Assembly: GCA_041288195.1 (NCBI GenBank)
Contig: JBGGME010000285.1
Location: forward strand, 1-49,543
Reading direction: 5' to 3'
Length of the DNA: 49,543 nucleotides
From: AWTP1-13 sp041288195
GTDB taxonomy: Bacteria; Pseudomonadota; Alphaproteobacteria; Rhizobiales; Hyphomicrobiaceae
Below, in pieces: positions 16,986 through 25,595 of the stretch (position 1 is its first letter; every line of letters begins with the position of its first letter). A model generated the notes under the pieces. It worked only from the letters and a program-made list of their open reading frames with translations, had not been told where the DNA came from and did no database searches. The position numbers and the translations under genes were made by a program.

Positions 16986-18620
16986 TCAGGCACCCGAGAG
17001 CAGTGCTGCGGCGAGCACAAGCGTGAGGGCGACCAGCAGGACGCCGGCAACGGGCCATTGCAGCAAGCGAGCGTCGACTTGCACCGCGGCGGCGGCGAGG
17101 CGGTGGGCAGCGGGCGCCGCACGCATCGCCAGCGTCAGCACGTCACCTGGCGGCACGCGCGGCACCGAGGGCAGCCGGCGCTGCAGCACGGATGCCAGCA
17201 GGGCCCCGACAAGCACGGGCCACAGCGCCTCCCAGAGCACGGCGGGGGCGAGGGCTGTGCGCCAGGGCGCGTTCGCGATTGCCGGATAAACCGCCCACGG
17301 CAGCACGACGGTAGCCACAGCCACTGCAAGCCAGGGCACAACCAGCCCCGCCGGTGCGCTTGCGGGGCTGGCTATGGGCGAGGCATGCCGCAGGCAGCGC
17401 AGGAAATGCAGCATCAGTATTGTGCTGGCGATTGAAGAAAGCGTCGCAAGTACGTCGGCAATTCCGCCTCCCAGCGGAGCCTTTATTGCGGCCTTTGCCA
17501 GTGCGCCTCCAGTCAACGGCAGCCCAGCCAGGGCAAGCGAGAGCACGGCGGCGGGGAACAGCACAGGCCACCAGCGGCGACCACCCTCGACTGCGGCGAC
17601 GCCGATGGCCAGGAACAGACCGCCTTTGACCAGCACATGATGCATTGCATAGAAGGCGGCCGCATCTCCGCCGTCCCCGTCGCCGGCCCCCAACGCCATG
17701 CCGAGGACGGCGGCGAGCAGGCCCATCTGGCTCACGCTGGAGTAGGCGAGCACGGCCCTGGGATTGCTTTGCGTCAGACCAATGGCGGCGCCGTAGAAGG
17801 CGGACACGAAGCCGATCGTAGCCAGCGCCTCGCCCCAGGCCGGGAGAGCCGTCTCGAGGGGCAGGAAGCGGATCAACCCGATCACGCCAGCCTTGACGGC
17901 CGCTCCACTCAAGACCGCGGCGGCGGCGATGGGAGCTGCCGTGTAGGTGAGCGGCATCCAAACGTGCAGAGGCACAAGCCCGATCTTCAGTCCGAACCCC
18001 AGGATGAGGAACGCCAATGCCACATCGCGCCACGGCGAGGTCGGCAGCGCGGCGACCACATCGCGTATGGCCAAGCTGTCACCCTCGCTGCCTGCAGCCG
18101 CCAGCACGAATCCCATCAGCAGCAGAGCCTCGCCGAGGACGGCCAGGGCGACGTACACGGCGCCGGCGCGCCTGGCTTCTGCCGTGGCGTCATGCACGAC
18201 GAGGCCATAGGCCGCGAGGCTCGAGATGGTGAAGAAGATGAAGAAGCCCACGAGGTCGGCAGCGATGAAGGCGCCGAGGTTGCCGACGAGCGTGAGCAGC
18301 CACCAAATCGCGAAGCGTCGACCGGCGGTCGGGGCCTGCAGTATGGGACGGGCATAGACGGCACCCGCGGTCCACAGCAGCGCCGCAGCCCCGAGCAGCA
18401 TGGCAGCGGGCCTGTCGAGAACGAAGGTGAGCCCGAGCAGCGCATCGGGCAGAACGAGCGTTGTACCCGAAGGCGCCACAAGTGCGGCGGCGAGCGCGGG
18501 GAGCGGCGCCAGGGCGAGCAGCACGGGCGCTCTCTCGAAGATGCGGCGCGACAGGCTTGCTGCAAGCATGGCGAGTGGCAGCACCAGCGTGGCAGCCAGC
18601 AACAGCTCTGCGCTCGTCAC
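16986..18620 (-). CDS. Second MrpD/NuoL-like proton-conducting membrane subunit
   Basis: The 544-residue polytopic protein belongs to the antiporter-like subunit family shared by Mrp antiporters, complex I and membrane hydrogenases. It keeps the lysines of the proton path: K212 (LGFGLKIGLVPLHVWMP), K243 (SGAAVKAG) and K332 (HHVLVKGG). The helix that normally holds the key glutamate reads FFIFFTISSLAAYGLVVHD, with T131 in that place. The GTG start at 18620 has GGAGGG eight bases upstream; upstream sequence in the same frame belongs to the previous gene read out of frame. It lies 37 bases after the first D subunit and appears to replace the missing MrpA core. Confidence 0.85.
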   Translation of the reverse strand: MTSAELLLAATLVLPLAMLAASLSRRIFERAPVLLALAPLPALAAALVAPSGTTLVLPDALLGLTFVLDRPAAMLLGAAALLWTAGAVYARPILQAPTAGRRFAIWWLLTLVGNLGAFIAADLVGFFIFFTISSLAAYGLVVHDATAEARRAGAVYVALAVLGEALLLMGFVLAAAGSEGDSLAIRDVVAALPTSPWRDVALAFLILGFGLKIGLVPLHVWMPLTYTAAPIAAAAVLSGAAVKAGVIGLIRFLPLETALPAWGEALATIGFVSAFYGAAIGLTQSNPRAVLAYSSVSQMGLLAAVLGMALGAGDGDGGDAAAFYAMHHVLVKGGLFLAIGVAAVEGGRRWWPVLFPAAVLSLALAGLPLTGGALAKAAIKAPLGGGIADVLATLSSIASTILMLHFLRCLRHASPIASPASAPAGLVVPWLAVAVATVVLPWAVYPAIANAPWRTALAPAVLWEALWPVLVGALLASVLQRRLPSVPRVPPGDVLTLAMRAAPAAHRLAAAAVQVDARLLQWPVAGVLLVALTLVLAAALLSGA

Positions 18621-18657
18621 CGGCCATCCCTCCAGGTTCGCATTGTCGAGTGGTGCG

Positions 18658-20199
18658 TCATCGTGCGCTGATCTCGACGACGGTGGCGCGTCCGATCTGC
18701 AGCAGCTCCGACGGCTCGAGCGGCACCAAGCCCAGCGCGACGGCGCATAGCGCGACTGCGAGCACCACCACCTCGCGGCCCCGCGACACGCTCGCGCACG
18801 GGACATCGGCGGCCGAAGCATCGGTGCCGTCCCCCATCAGCTTGCCGAGCACGAGCAGGACGTAGCCGCCGGCGAGGAGGCCGCCCGTCAGCATTACCGC
18901 CGCCCACACCCATTGTCCGTCCATGACGGCGGCGGTCAGCAGCAGCCACTTGGCAACGAAGCCGCCGCTCGGCGGCACGCCCATGAGCGACAATCCGGCC
19001 AATCCGAATGCAACCGCGGTGATCGGGAGGACGCGACCGATGCCGCCGAGATCGGCAATCCGGTCGTGGCCGGCCGCCTGCGCGATGAGCCCCGCGGCCA
19101 TGAACATCGCTGCCTTGGCGAAGGCGTGCGAGAAAAGCTGCAACCACCCGCCGGTCCAGGCGACGGCGCTCGCCTGTGCGCCCAGCTGAAACCCGCCGGC
19201 GAGAGGAAACAGGAAGAACAGGTAGCCGATCTGGGCGATGGTGGAGTAGGCGATCAGCAGCTTCAGCCGCTGTTGGCGCAGGGCCAGCACGCTGCCGACC
19301 AGGATCGCCCCTGCGCCCAGGGTTGCGAGGAGCTGCGCGGCAGCAAGCGTGAGCAACCCCGGCATGGCATCGAACCAGATGCGCACGATCAGGAAGAACG
19401 ATCCTTTGACAACCAGTGCGGAAAGAATGGCGCTACCGGGCGCCGGGGCACCGGCATGCGCCGGCGGCAGCCACAGGTGCAGCGGGAAGAGGCCGGTCTT
19501 GGCCAGCAATCCCATGGTCATGAGCGCGCCCGCAATCGGCGCGATGGGCTCGGCCCGAACCCGCGCCAATAACAGAACGATGTCGAGCGTGCCGTAGGCG
19601 CCGTAGATCAGAACAGCGCCCAGCAGGTAGAGCACGGAGCCCAGCAGCGCGAACAGCATGTAGCGCAGCGCGGCCGCGATCGTGTCGGGCGTGCCCTTGA
19701 GGCAGACGAGCGGCACGGCGGCGAAGGTCAGCAGCTCGAGCGCGACGTAGAGATTGAAGAGATCGTTGCCGAGGACAATGGCGTTGAGGGCGCTCCAGAT
19801 CGCCAGCAACAGGAGCCAGAACACCAGGGGGCCACGCTGCTCCGGGGGTCCGCTCGGCTGGCTGAACTCCCCCCGGGCAAAGAGGCCCGTAGCGCAGACC
19901 ACGATGGCGGTCACCATCATCATGGCTGCGGAGAGGCCGTCGGCGCGCAGCGCCAGACCCAGAGGCGGCGGCCAGCCACCGACGATATAGACGAGCGGCG
20001 CGCCACCGCTCCAGACGGAAACCAAGACGGCTGCTGCCGCGGCGACACCCATGGCGACCACAACCGCCACGATGCGCTCGACATAGCGGCCGCCCAGCAC
20101 CAGCGACAGCAGAATGCCCGTCACGGGCAGCAGGATCGCCAGCACGAGCAGGTATCCGTCGGCCGTGGAAGCGTCGGGCAGGGCCGCTGCCGGTGCCAT
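18658..20199 (-). CDS. mnhD: Mrp-type cation/proton antiporter subunit D
   Basis: The 513-residue protein has about 14 transmembrane helices and the conserved proton-path residues: E155 in LFNLYVALELLTFAAVPLVCLKG, K234 in LLAKTGLFPLHLWLPPAHAGAP, K265 in LSALVVKGSFF, and a further Lys in HAFAKAAMFMAAG. This is the MrpD/MnhD branch. The start ATG shares one base with the stop of subunit C. It should form the proton/cation-translocating core with the second D-like subunit in the inner membrane. Confidence 0.9.
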   Translation of the reverse strand: MAPAAALPDASTADGYLLVLAILLPVTGILLSLVLGGRYVERIVAVVVAMGVAAAAAVLVSVWSGGAPLVYIVGGWPPPLGLALRADGLSAAMMMVTAIVVCATGLFARGEFSQPSGPPEQRGPLVFWLLLLAIWSALNAIVLGNDLFNLYVALELLTFAAVPLVCLKGTPDTIAAALRYMLFALLGSVLYLLGAVLIYGAYGTLDIVLLLARVRAEPIAPIAGALMTMGLLAKTGLFPLHLWLPPAHAGAPAPGSAILSALVVKGSFFLIVRIWFDAMPGLLTLAAAQLLATLGAGAILVGSVLALRQQRLKLLIAYSTIAQIGYLFFLFPLAGGFQLGAQASAVAWTGGWLQLFSHAFAKAAMFMAAGLIAQAAGHDRIADLGGIGRVLPITAVAFGLAGLSLMGVPPSGGFVAKWLLLTAAVMDGQWVWAAVMLTGGLLAGGYVLLVLGKLMGDGTDASAADVPCASVSRGREVVVLAVALCAVALGLVPLEPSELLQIGRATVVEISAR

Positions 20200-20540
20200 C
20201 AGGAGCGATCCCCATCCCCGCCGGCATCCTTCGGGGCACTCACAGCGAGCGTGGCTTCGCCGGTCGCTTTGAACAGCCGCAGCAGCAAGGCCACGGCCAT
20301 GGCCGTTGCAGAGAAGGCCACGACGATGCCAGTGATGACGAGTGCCTGGGGCACCGGATCGGCGTCTACTCCTCCCGCCGCGCCCCTGCGGGCGATGACG
20401 CCGAACAGCATGAAGACGCCGCTGCCGATCACATTGAAGGCCAGAATTTTGCGTAACAGCTGCGGGCTGGTGATGAGGCCGAACAGCCCGAAGCCCACGA
20501 GGGCGGCGGCGCAGACGCCATACAACGCCGCAGCGGTCAT
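20199..20540 (-). CDS. mnhC: Mrp-type antiporter subunit C (NuoK-like)
   Basis: The 113-residue protein has three transmembrane helices and the MrpC/NuoK pattern: YGVCAAALVGFGLFGLITSPQLLRKILAFNVIGSGVFMLFG, then DPVPQALVITGIVVAFSATAMAVALLLRL. The PVPQALVLTGIVV-type block is the family signature. It starts in an ATGA overlap with the fused B subunit and ends in TGATG with subunit D. The C-terminal tail after the third helix is polar and about 20 residues long. Confidence 0.92.
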   Translation of the reverse strand: MTAAALYGVCAAALVGFGLFGLITSPQLLRKILAFNVIGSGVFMLFGVIARRGAAGGVDADPVPQALVITGIVVAFSATAMAVALLLRLFKATGEATLAVSAPKDAGGDGDRS

Positions 20541-21478
20541 TGCCGGTCGATCCGTGCAGGAGGGCCCAACGCGAGCAGTCCGAGGGTCACGCCGATCGAC
20601 AGCGTCAACGCCGCCTCGGCGATGACGATCAGCGGCTTGGCGTAGCCGGCTGGATAGGAGAGGAAGCCGTCCGCCCAGGCGAAGCCCGCAAAGCCAATGG
20701 CGAGAAAGATCACCGGGCCGGCGACGATGACGAGGCGCAGCGCCACCAGGCCCGTCGCGGGCGCAGTCCGCACGCCTGCCATCAGCACCAGCAGCCACAT
20801 GGCGGTCAGCAGCGCACCGCCCTGGAAGGCGCCGCCCGGGTGATCGGCGCCGACCCAGAACATGTAGATCGCGAGCACGATCCCAACCGGCGGCAGCAAC
20901 TGGGCGAGGAAAGTCAGAATGCCGTCGGGTTGGCGGGTGGCCGAAATTTCCGGAGCGCCGCCCCACTCCTCATCGGCCGCCAGCGACCAGACGCCGACGA
21001 GGGCGAGAACCAGCACCACCTTCTCCAGCAACGTATCGAGGGCTCGGTAGACGAACAGAACGCCCGTCACGGGGTTGCCGAGGCCGCTCGCCGGCAGGCC
21101 CGCCATCGCCGCGGGTGCGAGCGTGGGGGCGGGATCTGGCAGAATGAGCGTGGTTGCGGCAAGACCCATCGCGATCAACGTGCACAGCCCGGCAGCGGAC
21201 GCGCAGATGAGCGCGCTTGGCGGGGTCGCGCCGGCCTCTGCCGGGCGCAGTCGCGCCGCGGCCCCGAGCAGCAGCATGCCGGTCACGCCGCTGCCGATCG
21301 CGGCTTCCGTCAGCGCGACGTCGACAGCAGACAGCCGCACCCAGACAAGCGCCACCAGCAACCCGTAGACGACGAACGAAACAACGGCGGCAAACGTGTC
21401 GCGCACGAGAATGGTCCAGGCGGCAACGCCGAGGACCAGCACCGCCAGGCCGATGTCGAAGATAGTGGCGGGATTCAT
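20537..21478 (-). CDS. mnhB: Fused DUF4040 (MbhD) - MbhE - MnhB subunit
   Basis: The 313-residue membrane protein joins three pieces. Residues 1-80 match the DUF4040/MbhD module (RDTFAAVVSFVVYG, VDVALTEAAIGSGVTG). Residues 135-165 match MbhE (NPVTGVLFVYRALDTLLEKV). Residues 187-305 match MnhB (LLPPVGIVLAIYMFWVGADH, PGGAFQGGALL). In classical Mrp systems the first two modules form the C-terminal end of the large MrpA protein. Here they are fused to B, and the NuoL-like part of MrpA is absent. ATGA overlaps couple it to G before and C after. Confidence 0.87.
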   Translation of the reverse strand: MNPATIFDIGLAVLVLGVAAWTILVRDTFAAVVSFVVYGLLVALVWVRLSAVDVALTEAAIGSGVTGMLLLGAAARLRPAEAGATPPSALICASAAGLCTLIAMGLAATTLILPDPAPTLAPAAMAGLPASGLGNPVTGVLFVYRALDTLLEKVVLVLALVGVWSLAADEEWGGAPEISATRQPDGILTFLAQLLPPVGIVLAIYMFWVGADHPGGAFQGGALLTAMWLLVLMAGVRTAPATGLVALRLVIVAGPVIFLAIGFAGFAWADGFLSYPAGYAKPLIVIAEAALTLSIGVTLGLLALGPPARIDRQ

Positions 21479-21768
21479 GATTCGTGCCCCTTGTCGCGGA
21501 TCGCACCGGCGATGAGTTGCGAGACGACCGCGCTCGAGACCTGCGCGATCAACCAGACGCACACGAGCTTCAGCGCCCCGAGCATGCCTGCTGATTGCGG
21601 AAGCAACCCAAGCACGACAAGGCCGAGGCCCAGGTTGTCCGCCTTGGTGAGCGCGTGCAGGCGCGTGAGCGTGTCGGGAAAGCGCAACAATCCGACGGTG
21701 CCGGCGATAAAAAAGAGACATCCGGCCGACACCGCAAGGACGGTGAAGAGATCGAGGCCGAGAGTCAT
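21475..21768 (-). CDS. mnhG: Mrp-type antiporter subunit G
   Basis: The 97-residue protein has three helices and the MnhG signature AGTVGLLRFPDTLTRLHALTKADNLGLGL. It begins in an ATGA overlap with F and ends in an ATGA overlap with the fused B subunit. A longer frame upstream is the wrong frame of subunit F. MnhG is needed for assembly or activity of Mrp complexes. Confidence 0.92.
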   Translation of the reverse strand: MTLGLDLFTVLAVSAGCLFFIAGTVGLLRFPDTLTRLHALTKADNLGLGLVVLGLLPQSAGMLGALKLVCVWLIAQVSSAVVSQLIAGAIRDKGHES

Positions 21769-22049
21769 TTGCGCTCCTCTGCCTCGGAACGATTGCCCCG
21801 CGCGTCGACACCTCTGACAAAGGCAACGGACGCGAAGGCCGCGAGCAGGGCCAGCAGCAGCGCGACGTCGACGATCGGCTGGAACTTCGAAGCTGTCGCC
21901 AGCAACACCAGAATTGCCACGCCGCAGGTTCCAATGAGCTGGGCGGCCGCCATGCGGTCGGCATTGCGAGGGCCGCACAGGATGCGGACAAGCCCCAGCG
22001 CTGTCATCGCCAGCACCAGCCCGGCAGCCGCATACAGGAAGCTAGCCAT
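21765..22049 (-). CDS. mnhF: Mrp-type antiporter subunit F
   Basis: The 94-residue protein has three helices and the MnhF core GLVRILCGPRNADRMAAAQLIGTCGVAILVLLA, followed by PIVDVALLLALLAAFASVAF. The R-G-P-x-x-x-D-R motif is characteristic. It overlaps the end of E by eight bases and the start of G by four. Confidence 0.92.
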   Translation of the reverse strand: MASFLYAAAGLVLAMTALGLVRILCGPRNADRMAAAQLIGTCGVAILVLLATASKFQPIVDVALLLALLAAFASVAFVRGVDARGNRSEAEERK

Positions 22050-22521
22050 CGCTCAGCCGGGCTCCGAACGCGTCTATCAACCGCGCTTCCTCCGCTGCCA
22101 TCTGCGCCGCCACCGGCTGGCGTGCATCGAGGCAGTGGACGACGATGGCACCCGTCGCATCCGGTCCGCTCGGCAGAGTTCCAGGCAGCAGGCTGGTGAG
22201 GGTGCAAAAGGCATGGCGCGCCGGCCCCGGCGGCAGGCGCGGCCGGTACACGATGAAGCCCGGCCGCAGCGGCGCGCGCGGATCGAGCGCGCGCCACGCC
22301 ACGTCGACGCCTGCCGCGACGGACTGGTGCAGGAAGCGCAGCACGAACCTGGCAGCCGCAATGAGGCGCAGGCGCCAATCCCCGGCCGGCAGAAGTCGCA
22401 GGCTCGTCCACGTGGCAATCGCGGCCGCCGCCAGTCCCGCGGGCGTATCGCCGGGGTCGAGCCCCGTCAGGATGAGCCAGAAGCCGAAGAAGCAGGTCGC
22501 ACGGGTGATCGCAGGCGTCAT
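22042..22521 (-). CDS. mnhE: Mrp-type antiporter subunit E
   Basis: The 159-residue protein has an N-terminal pair of hydrophobic helices and the MnhE pattern CFFGFWLILTG, RFVLRFLHQSVAAGVDVAWRAL, then FCTLTSLLPGTLPSG and IVVHCLDA. The ATG at 22521 forms an ATGA overlap with the stop of the RND pump gene. A longer in-frame extension to 22584 would sit inside the RND gene and is unlikely. As the first antiporter gene it links the two systems in one transcript. Confidence 0.9.
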   Translation of the reverse strand: MTPAITRATCFFGFWLILTGLDPGDTPAGLAAAAIATWTSLRLLPAGDWRLRLIAAARFVLRFLHQSVAAGVDVAWRALDPRAPLRPGFIVYRPRLPPGPARHAFCTLTSLLPGTLPSGPDATGAIVVHCLDARQPVAAQMAAEEARLIDAFGARLSDG

Positions 22522-25500
22522 GGCTTGGGACCCGAGCAGGGCGAATGCACCGCGGCGACGGCCGGCTCCCTCCAGCCGAACCACGTGACGTAGACCGTCG
22601 GCAGGAACACCAGCGTCAGAATGGTTGCGACCAGCAGTCCGCCCATGATGGCGAATGCCATCGGCCCCCAGAACACGGTCGGCGCGATGGGGATCATGCC
22701 CAGCACCGTCGATATGGCGGTCAGCATGATCGGGCGGAAGCGTGCGCTGCTGGCATCGATGGCGGCCTGCCTCACGTCCTTGCCTTGCGCCCGCTCGTTC
22801 TCGATCTGGCCGATCAGGATCACCGCGTTCTTGGTGATGATGCCGATCAACGCCAGGATGCCCAGGATCGCAACGAAGCCCAGCGGCTTGCCCGACAGCA
22901 GCAGCGCTCCCACCACGCCGATCAGCCCGAGCGGAGCAATGCTGAGGACGATGAACAGGCGCTGGAAGCTCTGGAGCTGGAAGATGAGGACCGTGAGCAT
23001 GATCAGCAGCATCGCCGGCACGACGGCAATGACGGAGGCTTGCGACTTCTTGCTCTCCTCCACGGTGCCGCCGACGGCGATGCGGTAGGATCGCGGCAGG
23101 CCCTTGGCCAGGGCCTCGACCTGCGGCGTCAGCGCCGAGACGACCGTCTCCGGCAGCACGCCCTGGCGCACGTCCGCCTGCACGGTGAGAGTCGGCACGC
23201 GGTCGCGGCGCCAGACCAGCGGGTACTCCTGCTCGTAGCCGAAGGTGGCGAACTGGCTGAGAGGGACCGTGCGCCCGCTCGGCAGCGGCACCTGCAGCTC
23301 GCGCAGCGTGGCGAGCGAGACGCGCTGCTCGTCGGTGGCCCGCGCGACGACGTCGACGAGATAGATGTCATCGCGCACCTGCGTGATGGGGCTGCCCGAG
23401 ATCACGGTGTTCAGCACGCTCGCTAGTGCTTGGGAGCTGAGCCCCAGCAGACGTGCCTCGTCCTGGTCGATGCGGATGCTCACCTGGCGTGCCGGCTCGA
23501 TCCAGTCGAAATTGGTATGCACCGTCTGCGAGTTCTTGGCGACGATGCGCGCAACATCGAGCGCAATTTCGCGCACCTTCCCGAGGTCGGGGCCGCTGAC
23601 GCGGTACTGCACGGGCCACCCGACCGGCGGACCGAGCTCCAGAGGATAGACGCGGCTGATCGCGCTCGGAAAATCGTCGGCCAGGATCTTCTCGAGCTTG
23701 GTCCTGAGCCGATCGCGGGCGGCGACATCCTTGGCCACGATCACGACCTGGGCGAAGAAGTCGTTGGGGAGTTGCACGTTGAGGGGGAGATAGAAGCGGA
23801 TCGCCCCTCGCCCCACGTAGGTGCTCCAGCGCGCCACATCCTCGTCCTTGCGCAGCACGTCGTCGAACCGCTGCGCCATGGTCTCGGAGGCGTAGATCGA
23901 CGCGTTCTGCGGCAGGCTCAGGTCGACCAGCAACTCGGGGCGATCGGAGGAAGGGAAGAACTGCCGCGGCACCAGCGGCAGCGCCAGCAGGGAGGCGGCG
24001 AACAGCGCGAACGTCGCCAGGACCGTCACCCACTTCGCGCGCATGGCCGCGTCGAGGAAGCTGCGGTAGGTGCGGAACACCCAGCCGGGCTCCGCCGCCG
24101 CGGTCGTTCGAGGCGGGGTCAGGATCGCGACGCCGAGCAGCGGGGCGAAGAGGACGGCCACCAGCCAGGACACGACGAGCGCGATGGCAACGACGGCGAA
24201 GAGGGAGAATGTGTATTCGCCCGCCGAGCTCGCCGCAAATCCGACCGGGACGAACCCGGCGATGGTGACGAGCGTGCCGGCGAGCATCGCGAAGGCGTAG
24301 GTGCGGAAGGCGAAGGTGGCGGCCTGGACCTTGCTATCGCCTTCTGCGAGCCGCGAGAGCATGGCGTCCGTCGTCGTCATGGCATCGTCGACGAGCAGGG
24401 CAAGCGCAATGATGAGGGCTCCGAGCGATATGCGCTGCATATCGATGTTGGTGAGCTCCATGATCGAGAACACGACCGCCAGCGTCAGCGGAATGGCGAG
24501 CGCAATGACGAGTCCCGGACGCACGCCCAGGCTGATGAAGCTGACCGCGAGGATGATGGCGACCGCCTGCCAGAGCGACGACATGAACTCGGCAATGGCG
24601 CTCCTGACCGTGACTGCCTGGTCGGCCACGAGGATGGGCGTGATGCCGAGCGGGAGGTCGGCCGTGATCCGGGCCATCGCCTCCTTGATATTGCGGCCCA
24701 GGGCGAGGATGTCGCCGCCGTCGCGCATGGCGATGGCAAGGCCGATGGCGGGCTCGCCATTGACGCGAAACATCGTCTGCGGCGGGTCGGCAAAGCCCCG
24801 CCGGATGCGGGCTATGTCGCTGAGGCGCAGCATACGGCCGCCGGCGGCGAAGTTGATGTTCTGCAGGTCCTGCTCGGATCTGAGCGCGCCCGACACGCGC
24901 AGCGAGAGCCGCTCGTAGCCGGTCTGGATGGTGCCGGCGGGATGGACGACGTTCTGCGCCTGCAGGGCGGCGATCAGCGCGGAGCGGTCGATGCCGAGGC
25001 TGGCGAGCTCCTGCATCGAGAACTCGACGAAGATGCGCTCGTCCTGGGCTCCCAGGACCTCGATCTTGGAGACGTCGGCGACGCCGAGGAGCTTGGAGCG
25101 GATGTCCTCGACATAGTCGCGCAGCTCGCGATGCGTGAAGCCGTCGGCCGTGAAGCCGTAGATGGTGCCGAAGGTGTCGCCGAAATCGTCGTTGAAGCCC
25201 GGACCGATGACCCCCATCGGCAGGGTGTGCGAGATGTCGCCGATGCTCTTGCGCACGTGGTACCAGATGTCGGGGACCTCCTTGGCGGTGGCGCTGCCGA
25301 GCAGATTGACGAAGATCGTCGTCTTGCCGGCAGTGGTGTAGCTGCGCAGGAAATCGAGCTTGGGCGTCTCCTGCAGCTTGCGCTCGATCCGTTCGGTGAC
25401 CTGCTTGAGCGTGTCCTCGATCGTGGCTCCCGGCCACGCGGCCTGAACCACCATGGTCTTGATGATGAAGGTGGGGTCCTCGCTGCGACCCAGGCGGTAG

Positions 25501-25595
25501 TAGGACGCAAGGCCGGCGCCGACGGCGACGATCATGAGGAACGCGACGATGGAGCGGTGACCGAGCGCCCATTCCGACAGATTGAACCCTCTCAT
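22518..25595 (-). CDS. RND family efflux pump, inner-membrane subunit
   Basis: The 1025-residue protein has the twelve-helix, two-large-loop layout of AcrB/MexB relatives. It starts MRGFNLSEWALGHRSIVAFL. The proton-relay helix reads LALLVDDAMTTTDAM near residue 400, retaining the Asp pair, and the C-terminal half has ILALIGIITKNAVILIGQIENE and a PIAPTVFWGPMAFAIMGGLL end. It is expected to form a trimer that extrudes compounds using proton influx together with the adaptor and an outer-membrane channel. No TolC-type gene is nearby. It starts in an ATGA overlap with the adaptor and ends in an ATGA overlap with antiporter subunit E. Substrate unknown. Confidence 0.93.
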   Translation of the reverse strand: MRGFNLSEWALGHRSIVAFLMIVAVGAGLASYYRLGRSEDPTFIIKTMVVQAAWPGATIEDTLKQVTERIERKLQETPKLDFLRSYTTAGKTTIFVNLLGSATAKEVPDIWYHVRKSIGDISHTLPMGVIGPGFNDDFGDTFGTIYGFTADGFTHRELRDYVEDIRSKLLGVADVSKIEVLGAQDERIFVEFSMQELASLGIDRSALIAALQAQNVVHPAGTIQTGYERLSLRVSGALRSEQDLQNINFAAGGRMLRLSDIARIRRGFADPPQTMFRVNGEPAIGLAIAMRDGGDILALGRNIKEAMARITADLPLGITPILVADQAVTVRSAIAEFMSSLWQAVAIILAVSFISLGVRPGLVIALAIPLTLAVVFSIMELTNIDMQRISLGALIIALALLVDDAMTTTDAMLSRLAEGDSKVQAATFAFRTYAFAMLAGTLVTIAGFVPVGFAASSAGEYTFSLFAVVAIALVVSWLVAVLFAPLLGVAILTPPRTTAAAEPGWVFRTYRSFLDAAMRAKWVTVLATFALFAASLLALPLVPRQFFPSSDRPELLVDLSLPQNASIYASETMAQRFDDVLRKDEDVARWSTYVGRGAIRFYLPLNVQLPNDFFAQVVIVAKDVAARDRLRTKLEKILADDFPSAISRVYPLELGPPVGWPVQYRVSGPDLGKVREIALDVARIVAKNSQTVHTNFDWIEPARQVSIRIDQDEARLLGLSSQALASVLNTVISGSPITQVRDDIYLVDVVARATDEQRVSLATLRELQVPLPSGRTVPLSQFATFGYEQEYPLVWRRDRVPTLTVQADVRQGVLPETVVSALTPQVEALAKGLPRSYRIAVGGTVEESKKSQASVIAVVPAMLLIMLTVLIFQLQSFQRLFIVLSIAPLGLIGVVGALLLSGKPLGFVAILGILALIGIITKNAVILIGQIENERAQGKDVRQAAIDASSARFRPIMLTAISTVLGMIPIAPTVFWGPMAFAIMGGLLVATILTLVFLPTVYVTWFGWREPAVAAVHSPCSGPKP

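Noticed and set aside
17637..18671. A 344-codon plus-strand frame opposite the second D-like subunit
   Set aside because: Highly charged, Gly/Arg/Gln-rich sequence typical of the complement of membrane-protein genes; no start signal.
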